Assembly (NCBI RefSeq): GCF_000003605.2
Contig: NW_003132861.1
Span: 30,002-51,841 of the forward strand
From: Saccoglossus kowalevskii
Lineage: Eukaryota > Hemichordata > Enteropneusta > Harrimaniidae
Direction: 5' to 3'
Length of the DNA stretch: 21,840 bases
Shown: piece after piece, positions 9,946 through 19,914 of the stretch
Position numbering within the stretch: the stretch's first letter is position 1
Layout: the number at the start of each line of letters is the position of its first letter
The notes under the pieces: model-generated
What the model was told of the DNA's origin: nothing
The model's database searches: none
What the model saw: the letters and a program-made list of their open reading frames with translations, nothing else
Made by a program: the position numbers and the translations under genes

Positions 9946-11051
9946 CATTACACTGTATAGAGGGATAGATGAAGTAAGTATGCCCTGACACACGTAATGA
10001 CCTGAAACATAATTGTTTATGATATGAGCATTTTATTGGCCCTTAACACCAGGAATTATTTTCCAATGTTAACAGGCAAATGTTTTTGTTGCGTTTAAAG
10101 AATGAAACGGTCATACTGCGGCGATAACATTTGTATTGCCTTAATCTCAGCTGATGTATGTTAAGATTATTACTCCCAAAACAATCATAGATATTCCCAT
10201 CAGTAGCGAAATTCCGAGAAAAGTTTGGTAGTTGCAGCTGCTGTTTTACCTAACACAGATTACCCATGGAAATTATACTATACACATACTATACACAGCC
10301 ACCTTTTGTGAAAACACAGTTGTAATACATATACGGATTGGTTAATAACCAACTTGACCCATTAGGTCAAAGGACACTGCTGCAGGTCAAATTTGCAAAT
10401 GCATCATGTTGGAAAGTGATTTTCATCGAGAGTTTGCGTACGATCCAACACATTCGTCAGTGGAGATAATGATGAGAATTTTGACTTTGACTGTGTTCCA
10501 ACAGACTCTAATGTCTGGTGGTACGTAATTAATATTGTAATAAAATGTGCATATTTGACTTTTTCTGTTTCTTCATTGTAAAAATCAATGACGACGCAAC
10601 TAATTACGTAATTTGACTTTCCCTCAAAGACACAATTACTCCCCTCAATCTGTCACATGATGAAACAAAATTTTCATTGGCACTCTTTTTCGAGGGGGAT
10701 GCTCAGGTAAGCACCCACTCCTAAAAAATCGTGATTTTCTGAGTTGAGGCCCCTGGGCGCTAACGCGGTCGAGTCCGGTAAGTTGGTGCCTCTGACGATT
10801 GAATTATTAACATGTAGTTGAAAAGTGTACAAACGCTTGAAGCTGTTTTTATTGCGGAAGTGTTTAACTATAACTGGGTGTAAAATTAATAAAAATATGC
10901 CATGCAGTTAAAACACTAATTGAAATATATTGCATGTCATCTAGCAATATTTTAATGAACATCAATAAATCATAGTCACCCAGTGTCTTATGTACTCTGT
11001 GTATTAAAGGCAGTTAAACGCATGTATATGCAATGCATTATGGGAGAAAAA
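9946..11051. other. Unassigned DNA with a CpG-richer patch and strong splice-donor-like sites
   Basis: Most of this is AT-rich unique sequence. Around 10690-10800 composition changes, and there are two donor-like sites: GCTCAG|GTAAGC (intron side from 10707) and CCG|GTAAGT (about 10778). A GGTCGAGTCC string (about 10768) resembles the B box of tRNA-type promoters. I find no matching A box or acceptor arm, so no RNA gene is called. Confidence 0.35.
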
Positions 11052-11096
11052 AGCATGCCCTCTATGGCTACTCAACAAAGTATGCCCTTTATGGCA
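11052..11096 (-). repeat. Two inverted copies of the 28-bp minisatellite unit
   Basis: AGCATGCCCTCTATGGC and GTATGCCCTTTATGGCAAC are the reverse complements of the unit arrayed at 9571-9945, placed about 1.1 kb further on in the opposite orientation. A further fragment, GCATGCCCTCTACACTATC, occurs near 11984. The inverted placement would allow pairing with the main array. Confidence 0.8.
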
Positions 11097-11463
11097 ACTG
11101 AATACAAACAGCAAAGACCTCAACAGGAGCTTGCATCCTGTGACAGTCGATAGAAGATAATCAAAAACTATTATATAAATTATTATCAATTTTATTTGAA
11201 ATATTTGCAAATTTTTTGTTATGTTTTTTTATATGATTATTCATATCAATAATAATATATCATTCATGTCACCAAACAAAAATTTAAGATAGGAAAAATT
11301 ATTTGCAATATAGAAACCAGTTGCAAAATGCTAATTTTGACCCTTTTTCTATGATAGTTTGAACTGTTGTTTTTTCAAAAAATTGTCCAGTAATCCTAAT
11401 TTTTTTTTTTTACAATTTCAGTATCCCAATTATATTATTGTTTAAAGTATGAAAATAATGAAA
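11097..11463. other. Unassigned AT-rich DNA
   Basis: No gene or repeat is recognised. A T run lies at about 11400-11412. A short minus-strand frame (11004-11210) overlaps the inverted minisatellite units and is not called. Confidence 0.5.
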
Positions 11464-11890
11464 TACTGTAAAACCATTTATTATCAACGACATTTAATCA
11501 GTAAACTTGATAACCATGAAATCATCCAAATTCTTGCAAGAAATGTATACACAGCTTTTCAGGTTAGATATAATTTGTTCGTCTGAGTTCTCCAATAGAT
11601 GAGTTATAATAATTTATTTTATTGAGGCGATTAAAGTCACGCTTGTAACTTTCTTTTTATATGCATTGTAACCTGTTCCCCCAGGTTAGTGGGGTATATT
11701 TCTTTAGAGAAATGAAAATAAAAAATAATTTAATTTCATTATTTTGATGTTTTGAGCATATTCACTATGTTTTAATTTCACGAATTTGTCATGGAAACAA
11801 TGAGTTTCATTGTTTTTTTACATGTTCACCAAGATTAAATTTAAGGAATTTTACTTATCAGCGAAATTAAAACCCAGTGAATTTACAGTA
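11464..11890. mobile_element. Candidate TACTGTA-ended element, possibly nested
   Basis: The left end is TACTGTAAAACC (11464) and the right end is GTGAATTTACAGTA (to 11890), giving short ends with TA. Within it, the arm TTCACTATGTTTTAATTTCA (11761-11780) is the near inverse of the right end (11858-11890), which inverted reads TTCACTGGGTTTTAATTTCG. The better-supported element may thus be a shorter one of about 135 bp (about 11755-11890), with the 11464 end belonging to a second, older piece. No coding sequence is present. Confidence 0.5.
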
Positions 11891-12503
11891 TATTCTTCAA
11901 ATCAATCTAAATCAATATGTAATACCACTACATTAACTTGTACAATAGAGGTATATGCAAAGGTTTGATGCAATATTATTGTGCATGCCCTCTACACTAT
12001 CTAAAAATACCATAAACATAAAAATTTCCAATTTAAATTACGCTTTTTTTAAAATCAATATTAGTGTCATAAACGACTCTTCAAAAAAATCTTGCTTTGA
12101 ATATTAATAAACCACTGGAGATACCTAGTCCAATGAATATTAATTTGAGCAGAGAGCTTATAATCTAAGCTAGATTTGTAAACAATGAAGCATCACTGAG
12201 TTATAGGATGAATGTTCGTCTTCGTAGGTCAGTACATTGTCAATAAGTGTGTCTAAGGGATAAGACCATCAAATACTCTGAAAATGAAGATAACAAACAT
12301 CTACATTTTTGGATTCGTTCACAAAATAATTGTAATTTCCCATCGCCAGTAAATCAAATTATGTCTCATTGGAGGAAATATCAGTCAAACAATCAATGCA
12401 CTGTAGATACTTGAATAAATCATTCCAATCAATTTCATTTTTTTTTTTTTTGCAAATTAAGTTTTTCCCGATCAATCTCTGTAAAATATAATTTTATTAT
12501 TAC
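11891..12503. other. Unassigned AT-rich DNA
   Basis: Nothing is recognised beyond a T run near 12439-12452 and one fragment of the 28-bp unit near 11984. Confidence 0.5.
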
Positions 12504-12616
12504 TTTTTATAGATTTCATTTATGTGCAATCAATTTCTATCATGTTTTGTTGTCTATTGCTGATATCTCTCATGTATTGTGTCATTATATTTGAATATTT
12601 AATGACATGTTTTACA
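12504..12616. repeat. Duplicate block B, copy 1
   Basis: This 113-bp block recurs at 13628-13740, 1124 bp downstream in the same orientation, with about four mismatches and no gaps seen. It includes CAATCAATTTCTATCATG and TTGTCTATTGCTGATA. Similarity ends sharply on both sides, as for a dispersed repeat or a recent local duplication. A minus-strand frame (12520-12720) runs through it without any recognisable motif and is not called. Confidence 0.85.
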
Positions 12617-12876
12617 TTTCCCGACAGATTTAGAGATTTAGCTTTAAAAACTTTAATTGTTATTAGGGGTTGGACATTAAAAAGTCCATGATTGAATTTT
12701 GTAAAAAATAAAAAACACATTCACACTTAAAAGAAGAAAAGAAAAAAGAAAATGTGAAAAATCAAATGAAGCTCAAAATGAGGGAAATGATTTGTATAGT
12801 AGTTCCCCACCCCATCAGAGTTTCTAATCCTCTACATGTATTAAAAATTTACTGCATTACATGTTTGGCCCTTACC

Positions 12877-13089
12877 TACTGTAGAATACTTTATTTTCGC
12901 TTGGAATTTATTTTCGCTATTTTCGCTGAAGGGATGATTCAGTGAAAATAAAATCCAGCGAATATACTTTTTTTTCCTATACTTCACATTAAACTCATCA
13001 AAAATCAGTGAAAATAAATTCCAAGCAAAACGCCCAAAAAGCCTTTTCAGCGAAAATTAATTCCAGCGAAAATAAAGTATTCCACAGTA
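12877..13089. mobile_element. MITE-like TIR element, TACTGTA family, copy 2
   Basis: This is the best-preserved copy of the family seen at 1371-1565. The left arm starts TACTGTAGAATACTTTATTT (12877) and continues TCGCTTGGAATT. The right arm, inverted, starts TACTGTGGAATACTTTATTT and continues TCGCTGGAATT. The arms match for roughly 35-45 bp with few differences, so the single strand could fold into a long hairpin. Ends carry TA. The 213-bp element holds repeated GCGAA/TTCGC motifs and no coding capacity. A plus-strand frame (12754-12945) runs into its left arm by chance. Confidence 0.85.
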
Positions 13090-13562
13090 TTACAAAATGA
13101 ACTTTTTGATCTGCAAACTTTATTCCTGTAGTTTCATTATTAGTGATGATTCAGACGACACAGTTACTCGAGTTGAATGAAGTTTTATTTTAGTTGTTTT
13201 CAGCCACCGTGTGAGCTTCAATTGTACGATCCTCGAGGGCCAGTGTAATTAGTACAGGGATGCTGTTTTTATTATTGTTAGCCGTGTATGATAACAGAGT
13301 CAATTTTATTGCTGGGTATTGTATCCCGATGCAATTAACGATCACAAACAGTCATATCCCGGGAGAAGAGACATACCTCGAATAGCTAAGTAACGACAGT
13401 GTTGAGGTTACAGTAACTATTCAATGCATTTCTAATCTCTGTTCAAAAATATATATGATGCTACGTAATACATCCTTATTCTATTAATTGCTTTGTAAAA
13501 TGACAGGTGTTTTATTGAAAACCTGTCGTGATTAAAATAAAAAAAAAAAAAAGGAGAGAAAA
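13090..13562. other. Unique DNA, regulatory role possible
   Basis: Bases about 13150-13410 are less AT-biased than the flanks. They carry CpG sites, a CTCGAG-type palindrome, TAATTAG and CAATTAACGATCAC (homeodomain-like cores), and a CCCGGG palindrome. No frame or splice structure supports an exon. A conserved non-coding element is possible but unproven. An A run lies at about 13537-13551. Confidence 0.3.
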
Positions 13563-13633
13563 TGTAGGGATTAACTTTTGCAGTAAAATAATCCTATTTT
13601 GTGAACAAAAATATGCCTTTTCTTCCTTTTTTA
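13563..13633. repeat. Duplicate block A, copy 1
   Basis: About 70 bp starting TGTAGGGATTAACTTTTGCA recurs at 15150-15220 with one mismatch seen (TTTTGC/TTTCGC). It ends in CTTCCTTTTTT. At that T run the sequence passes directly into block B, while the other copy continues into unrelated DNA. Confidence 0.88.
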
Positions 13634-13740
13634 TAGATTTGATTTATGCGCAATCAATTTCTATCATGTTTTGTTGTCTATTGCTGATAGCTCTCATGTA
13701 TTGTGTCATTATATTTGAATATTTAATGAGATGTTTTACA
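13628..13740. repeat. Duplicate block B, copy 2
   Basis: Second copy of the block at 12504-12616, with differences such as GATTTGATTTATGCG against GATTTCATTTATGTG. It abuts block A copy 1, so 13563-13740 is a mosaic of two families that are otherwise apart. The right edge is followed by TGTTACATGTTTTAC. Confidence 0.85.
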
Positions 13741-14282
13741 TGTTACATGTTTTACAATTGAAAAAAAAGATATGAATGTAATATAACAGAAAAAAAAGTC
13801 AAAGGCATAAATAAATTCAAAAATAAAGTACAAGATACATTTATTCTGTTTATTTGTGTGAGTAAAAGTGAGAAAGCCCTGATAACCAAAATGAATATTC
13901 ATGAGGTAATATATAGTATAAACACAAACTTTATTTTTCAATTACTTTTTTTGTTTCAAATTACAGTGGTTAGGAAGCTAATTTAAACTAGAAAGTATAA
14001 AAATATTGCCCAAGAATAAAAAAAAAAGTATCTCTATAAAATATGAAAAATTAAATGGCAAATGTGAAACGAATTTTAACTTGGAAAATAAATAAAGACT
14101 ACATTCCTTCTATGAATTATAATGTTCTTTAGAGGTAGATACAAAACGATTCTCATAGCATCATATTTACGAGTGATCTTAGAATTTTGAAGAAAAAAGG
14201 CAGTGCAAATTCTATTTTCTTCTGTAGACAAATTGAGCTACACTTCATCACTGTCCCTCCCCTTCTTGTTAACTTGCTGTAC
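13741..14282. other. Unassigned AT-rich DNA
   Basis: Very A-rich in places. Short minus-strand frames (13723-13941 and part of 14153-14434) have no recognisable domain and are not called. Confidence 0.5.
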
Positions 14283-14384
14283 GATAAACTCCCAGCATGC
14301 AGTGTGGTAAACGCCCAGCATGCAGTGTGGTAAACTCCCGGCATGCAGTGTGGTAAACTCCCAGCATGCAGTGTGGTAAACATC
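14283..14384 (+). repeat. Four-copy tandem repeat of 23 bp with GCATGC
   Basis: GCATGC occurs at 14295, 14318, 14341 and 14364, exactly 23 bp apart, in units of about GTAAACTCCCAGCATGCAG plus TGTG. Units differ by single bases (CTCCCAG, CGCCCAG, CTCCCGG). The perfect palindrome GCATGC sits in every unit. A minus-strand frame through it reads a repeated SLPHCMPGVYHTACWAF-like phrase, a by-product of the repeat. Confidence 0.9.
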
Positions 14385-15149
14385 CGGTTGACCATTACGT
14401 AGTGAACTGCGCATATGCAGTACTTTTGTGTCACGTGCTCCGTGTGTTTTCTGGAGCTGTGTAGTCAGTATACTGTGAGCAGGATTCTAATTATGATGAA
14501 ACCGTTTACCGATATTGTTGAGTTTGTATTAAAAATAAAAAATTGCCTGTTTTGAGAAAATCAAAAAAAGTGTGAGGCTCAACAGCAAAGCACATGATCA
14601 TTTAATTTATTGATGTTCCTGTGAAACAATGTTGCCTGTTTTTAGGTGATGACAAAAGTCTTTGGTAGCAGTGCCATTGTATATAGTATAGGCACTAATT
14701 TAACCTATGAGCAAGTTTTAATTCCTGTTGAATGATGAAAAATAAATCAGGTGAACAAAATCACTTATTGAACTTATAGATTTAACTTAAGTATAGATGA
14801 TCACAATAATGTTATGAGTGACAAGTGAATATTGTTTTCCAAAATTTTCAAAAAAAAGCCCTTTAGTCCGTTTAGTCCAAAATTAACATAGAAATAAAAA
14901 AAAAAATCATTAAAAATTTGCAAAATGTTTTGATTGGGAAAAAATGATGGAAACTCAAAAAGTTACAATAATGTAAGTCCTACCTAGGATTTCAAATAAA
15001 TGTAGCAACTACACGCACTACATGACTCCCTAGTCTCATTGAAAAAAATCACTTCAGGTCAAATCAGTTCAAGTTAACACATTGTCTGCAGACTCCTTTT
15101 TTTGCTTATTCATCACTGCTATCTGTGGAGGCTTTCAGCAGATAGCTTC
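14385..15149. other. Unassigned DNA, CACGTG motif near its start
   Basis: Bases 14385-14465 contain TTACGTAG, GCGCATATGC and a CACGTG palindrome (about 14432), then become AT-rich. No gene is seen. TTTAGTCC occurs twice near 14863-14880, too short to classify. Confidence 0.4.
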
Positions 15150-15220
15150 TGTAGGGATTAACTTTCGCAGTAAAATAATCCTATTTTGTGAACAAAAATA
15201 TGCCTTTTCTTCCTTTTTTT
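15150..15220. repeat. Duplicate block A, copy 2
   Basis: Second copy of the block at 13563-13633, about 1.59 kb away in the same orientation. After the shared CTTCCTTTTTTT it continues AGTGTAATCGCAC, unlike copy 1, which passes into block B. Confidence 0.88.
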
Positions 15221-15488
15221 AGTGTAATCGCACAATTTTCCATCAGTTTATTAAATAAAGAAATCAACTGAGATGAGAAATCTGAGATCATATTGTGCTT
15301 TTATTTGTCGATCAGTCACGCAATGAAAACCATTTACACTTGCAGTTTTTTGAAAAGCTGAGTTTATCAGAAATTGGAATTGTCAATTAACTAAAAAGGT
15401 TACCTCAACCTTAATTCGTTTTTGATTGAGTTTTCAGCTTCTTGGGTGTCATCAATTCACTGAATTGCATGTGGGATTCTCTGTTTGA

Positions 15489-15968
15489 CTGTCAAATAAT
15501 CACTATAATACAAATACCACTATTCATTGTGAAGCATTTCCCATTAGGAGTGGTCTGATATATTCACAAGACTTCTGTATATTTATTGAGTTCTCATATT
15601 TATACAACTATTTTACCCATGTTACTTCATCCAAGCTGACATCGAAATTCACATTGTGTTTATTTCACACCCAAAGCAATATTCGGACAGCAATGCATGG
15701 TGGAATTTATTGTAGTGAAAACAACAAATACCTTATGCCAGCTTTCTATCAGTATAACTCTTGCAGTAACTTTCAGGTTAAAGGGCAGCAGTCATCGCAC
15801 AGCGTCCTGTTCGATATGGGACTCATAGCGACGTATACAACGCGTGTAAAATACATTGTTTATTTACAAGAAATTCGAACACATGCTGCGCGACGACCAC
15901 CACGCTTTAAATTTTTGGTCAAGTTACTCAAAACTTTTGCCAACTATAGAACTTTAATGGAAAGGTGA
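15489..15968 (+). CDS. Unrecognised open frame, possible exon or relic
   Basis: This frame is open for 159 codons after a TGA at 15486 and ends at TGA 15966-15968. That is unusually long for DNA this AT-rich. The first ATG in frame is near 15692, so a standard start would give about 92 residues. I do not recognise the protein. The C-terminal third is basic, with RTHAARRPPRFKFLVKLLKT, and no signal peptide or membrane segment stands out. A CpG cluster at about 15795-15905 (GCGACG, ACGCGT, GCGCGACGACC) falls inside it. It may be an exon, a decayed gene or mobile-element piece, or chance. TTCGAATT on the opposite strand weakly resembles a tRNA-type B box, so a SINE relic is an alternative. Confidence 0.25.
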   Translation: MSNNHYNTNTTIHCEAFPIRSGLIYSQDFCIFIEFSYLYNYFTHVTSSKLTSKFTLCLFHTQSNIRTAMHGGIYCSENNKYLMPAFYQYNSCSNFQVKGQQSSHSVLFDMGLIATYTTRVKYIVYLQEIRTHAARRPPRFKFLVKLLKTFANYRTLMER

Positions 15969-16049
15969 ATTGAGATCACATTGTAACCTAAAGAATGATA
16001 GTCGTATGTGTTTAAATATATTATGAAACCAGTCTTAAGATTTCTAACA

Positions 16050-16540
16050 ATTGTGTATGGGACGAGATCCCTTAATCTACATCGAGCATTTCTGTATATT
16101 GCAGAAGACTGACCAATATTTGTGAGATATTTCTCACATGTTAATTCATGTTTCACCTTACAATAACTTACAAGTTTAGGACTTCTAGAGCTCTAATCTT
16201 GTCTGAAAATATCAAAGCACCTATGTTTAAACAGAATACACCAGAATTACTTGCATATTGGTCAATCCAAATATGTCCAAAACCATATTTATAGAGAAGA
16301 TTTTTAACTGTCAATGCCTAGCAGATAGTACCGCTCCTGCCATATTAAGTTAAAAAACTTTCAACATTTACATACACTCTAAGATAATTTTGTCCTAATT
16401 CTCCCCTAACAGCCAATTAGTGTACTTTCTCCACATCATTAATATCAGAAAGTGTGCCCCAAATAGCATTACCGTAGAAAAGAATTGGGAGGATTTTACA
16501 ATCAAATATACGAGAAGAAACATCAGGTGGCACACCAACA
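16050..16540 (-). pseudogene. Decayed non-LTR retrotransposon (LINE) ORF2 C-terminal remnant
   Basis: Read on the minus strand from about 16540, one frame gives IFDCKILPILFYGNAIWG then DVEKVH, a stop and LAVRGELG. This matches the order found after the reverse transcriptase domain in many invertebrate LINEs (LFD..v.PILLYG.E.WG ... EKVH ... GELGR; family knowledge). The usual 15-20 residues between EKVH and the GELG motif seem to be missing. Further on, another frame (from 16156) gives KHELTCEKYLTNI and NARCRLRDL, matching the later part of the same region. Stops and frame changes show it is dead. Frames at 16395-16611 on both strands are shadows of it. The catalytic reverse transcriptase and endonuclease parts are absent. 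Confidence 0.6.
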
Positions 16541-16611
16541 TGGTGTATATAGTGACATCACTAGCAGTGTCATTCATCTTTAGCATTTTGATTCATAACG
16601 TAGGTATTTGA

Positions 16612-18785
16612 AGATGGACATTTTTCTGAATATTTAGTTAATAGCTATTGCTGCATCGTCAGTGGAATCCACAAAGTCTCTCCATGATTGTCAGCTTGGC
16701 TCTCTCTCATTTCAGTAAATTTAAAGATTTTCACTGTATCTGCTATTTTTCCATTTTCAGTATAATGCAATACAATATATCAGTGAAAATTAACCCATCA
16801 TTTTAGAAGTTGATGTTTCAATCAGTGAATGCAATTGAAAAATCCTTTATTAAAGTTTAAAAAACGTAAAATTAATGTAAACTAAGAACATCAAGTAGAA
16901 ATGTAATTGGCATATTTGGTACAAAATGTCAATTTAAATGCCACAAGTCAGCTCAATTTCCGCGGCTTTAATCGTTGTTCTGGTTGATGTAGCACGAGAA
17001 GTTGGCTTTTTAAACAATAATTTGATGAATAACTCATGGTTCATCAGATTATTGCATTTTTGTTAACTACATGCTTCTTAAACGTTACTGACACCTATTC
17101 TAAATGAATGCCTTGAGACTCATCTTCAGTTAATTTAATTTTGATTAATGAAGCAAGCTCTTGAAGGAACAAGCGGCTCCCTTGATTGTGCACGTTTTTT
17201 TTATCCCTGAATTTATCCTGCAATTAGCTCAATTCATAGAATATATGTCGGACACTCGACCGTATCATCTGTACGAGGTTTCACTTTGAAGTGTGCGGTA
17301 TATCATCGTATCTTTGATTGGTTCAGCCAAATGTTAGATATTTCATAGAGAATTAATTCTCATCGAAAGATATTTTAGTGTATTAATGTCTGCTTATTAT
17401 TTCTTAACCTTTTAGAATCATATGAAAAACAGTGGCTTATAAAACTCACGAGAATTCAACATAACTATTGTGAAAAACAAAAATGGCTGCCTCTAGACTT
17501 ATTTTGAAAAGTCCATTTTGTTCATGGTATTAAGTAATAGTATCCATTCAATTCTCATTGATACATGGAAGGATTTGTTCATTTTTTTTGGCAACAATTT
17601 TTATCAGCAAGCATTTTTTTAACTTTCATGTATCAATAAAAATTAAATGATTATAACAAAATTGTGCAAAGAAGTATTCAGCTAATGATTATGGTTACTA
17701 ATTTAAATGTTAAAATTTTTTTTTCATAAATTAAATTGCTTTGAAACATCAGTTGTTGCATGTTTGGCAATATGTTATTAACATCGTCTCTGTAAAATCT
17801 TTAGAGCTATCATAATTTAAGAAAAAGATATTGGCCAGTTAATCAAAATTTTGTCTAAAGGCAGCCATATAACAGCCGTGCATGAACTTTAAACCCCTTG
17901 ATCCAGGCTTCAACTTTTAGTGCATATAGTATATACGCTATTATAATCTTTGAAATATTGGAAATCTGTGTGATTTAAGACTTTTGGATCAAATCGGATA
18001 AATCAAAGTGACATTAATAGCTTGATACGCAGTCAAAATGACTATTCGGTGATCTGCACATGATGAGATGTTATCACTTCCAATTAACTTTCTCATTTTC
18101 TGACTGTACTCGTTAATACACAGATGGAAGCGATATACAACATCATTTTAGTGGTTCACTTATCGGTCAAATGCCATTCCACTAAAAAAAATATCTTTTT
18201 CCAAAAAAAATTTGAAGGTGTTTTTTTTTTGTTTTTGACCATAAAGCTTTGAGCGCCAAAGTCAACTTTTGTAACCGTTCACAAAATTTGTTCATAATTT
18301 TTCAAAACTTTTGATCAGAACTTGTAGCAAATAAAGAATTATATTCATTTGAACCAAAATTATCAAAATGAATATAGAAAAACTCCTGAAAACCAACAAA
18401 ATGTCTCACCAAAGTTCGGTTGGAAAAATTATGACGCTCAAAGGCTTGAAAGTGTTGTCCTGGGAAAGTCATGTGAGTATCAAACCGAATTTAATAGAAA
18501 CTGCAAAGTGTTCAGATAACACATCAATTGTGATTTGAGGTGCAAGAATCGTTATTCTGAGTACATTCAGTTTCGTCTGATTGGAAAATATAAAATTTGA
18601 ATCACGTTTATATGAGAATCAACTTGATGAGATTATAACCAAATTGGAATGCAGATTATGTCCGAACTCCTAGGCACCAAAAAGATTTTATTACCCATGA
18701 TCCATTATTACATTGTACGACAGTGATTCATTGTTTCGTGCAACATTCTTTGTCTGACACCTGTGATTCGATCGTATATTACCAG
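16612..18785. other. Long unique AT-rich stretch without a gene
   Basis: I find no supported gene, RNA or tandem repeat. Bases about 16930-17330 hold many homeodomain, Sox or Pbx-like short motifs (AACAATAA, TTGATTAATG, CAATTAGC, TTGATTGG) and several CpGs, so an enhancer is conceivable. Bases 18246-18256 (AGCTTTGAGCG) and about 18432-18443 (CGCTCAAAGGCT) form an imperfect inverted pair about 185 bp apart, possibly an old repeat element. Confidence 0.4.
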
Positions 18786-18786
18786 G

Positions 18787-18794
18787 TATAAAAG
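18787..18794 (+). promoter_or_regulatory. TATA-box-like site
   Basis: TATAAAAG is a consensus TATA box. Transcription would begin near 18815-18825. An ATG within GGAATCATGGCC (about 18865) opens a frame that stops after MATWVCR, so no coding gene follows directly. Such sites also arise by chance in AT-rich DNA. Confidence 0.2.
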
Positions 18795-19431
18795 TTCAGA
18801 CTATTAACTGTAAACCGAATACATGACTGTATACTGTCAGTTCAGTAGCATATAGGATGGAATCATGGCCACCTGGGTGTGCAGATAGTTTTAGGATTAA
18901 CAACGTTCCAGATCATTGCTCAAACTTATTATGTATCCCATTTCCGTGAAGGTGAAATTAAAGTCAAGGTGAAGGTACATTGCTGATGTCGTTTTTTCCC
19001 ATTCATTACAAGCCAGTAATTTAAGTTATGCTCGGACCAAACTGAGCTACAGTAATATGTGATATATACAATGTATTTTGTAATATTTATAATTGATAAA
19101 TTACAATAGTATGTGAATTTATATAGATTTAAGTCAACACTTACGGTTCAGTCATTTTCATGTTCGTGTCATGTTCAAGCAAACTGTTCTATCATAAAGA
19201 AATGTAGAGTACATATTTTCTGAGGCAAAGTCAAACATTTTTTGCAAAATTCTTGACAATAAAATAGTTACCTGAACCTGACACCACCTCAGTAGGAATA
19301 TATTGCTGTTTATGTATGTCTATGAATATATATTTATTAAAACTTTTGTGATAACATTTTGAATACTCCAGTTTTCTAGATGCTCATAATTATGTTCAGA
19401 TTCACAAAGTTTTAGTTTGCTAATCAACAGG
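18795..19431. other. Unassigned DNA before the LINE 3' end
   Basis: Apart from the TATA-like site just upstream there is nothing to support. The minus-strand frame at 19320-19583 is a shadow of the LINE remnant. Confidence 0.45.
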
Positions 19432-19914
19432 GTTTGTGACAAGTGTAACAAAGGTCTAATTGAAAATGAAATGTACTTTCTGATGGAATGCAACAAATAT
19501 AATGAGTTGCGTACCGATCTTTTCAATAAAGCTAAGGATATGATCCCAGCATTTAAAAATAAACCTACAGAGAAAAAAATCATGGAATTATAAAAACATT
19601 ATTATACCAGTAGCACAGTTCATAAGTAAAAGCTTTGAAGTCAGGAAACAGGATCTTAGTTGACATTTTAATGCCTGCTGTCAGTAATATTAACTTTTAC
19701 ACTTTTTTTCTTTGTTATGACAAATTTTACCTATTTTTCATTATTTTAGTAATCTTACATTATTTAGTATTTTAGTGATTTTGTATTATTTAGGGATTGT
19801 ATTTTGTTATCTAGCATATTGTTTTCTATTCTTGTTTTCTTGTACCTTGTGACAATTTCTTTTCCGTCCGGGGATTGTGTCAATTTAAGTAAATAAATAA
19901 AAAATAAATAAAAT
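19432..19914 (+). mobile_element. Truncated LINE 3' end: ORF2 C-terminus, 3' UTR and A-rich tail
   Basis: From 19432 a frame reads VCDKCNKGLIENEMYFLMEC then NKYNELRTDLF, ending in TAA at 19591. This is the C-terminal cysteine motif typical of invertebrate LINE ORF2 (C..C....iEdE.HFL..C..Y..lR; family knowledge), with Y replacing the usual H before FL. After a +1 frame change, PVAQFISKSFEVRKQDLS follows and ends at TGA 19661-19663, matching the usual final helix. A non-coding 3' region contains CTTGTACCTTGTGAC and CCGTCCGGGGATTGTGT. It ends in a TAAA-rich tail (19889-19914). The 5' end is lost, as in most LINE insertions. A second copy of the 3' region lies inverted at 21452-21625. Confidence 0.8.

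Noticed and set aside
10745..10800. tRNA gene or tRNA-derived SINE suggested by GGTCGAGTCC
   Set aside because: Only a B-box-like string is seen. No A box at the right distance and no acceptor stem could be found.
14153..14434. 93-codon minus-strand frame with a repeated peptide
   Set aside because: The repeated phrase comes from the 23-bp tandem repeat; no domain or conserved context is visible.
16395..16611. Two 63-codon frames on opposite strands
   Set aside because: Both overlap the LINE remnant out of its coding frame, so they are shadows.
18865..18890. Coding start ATGGCCACC downstream of the TATA-like box
   Set aside because: The frame stops after seven codons. A spliced exon is possible but nothing marks it.
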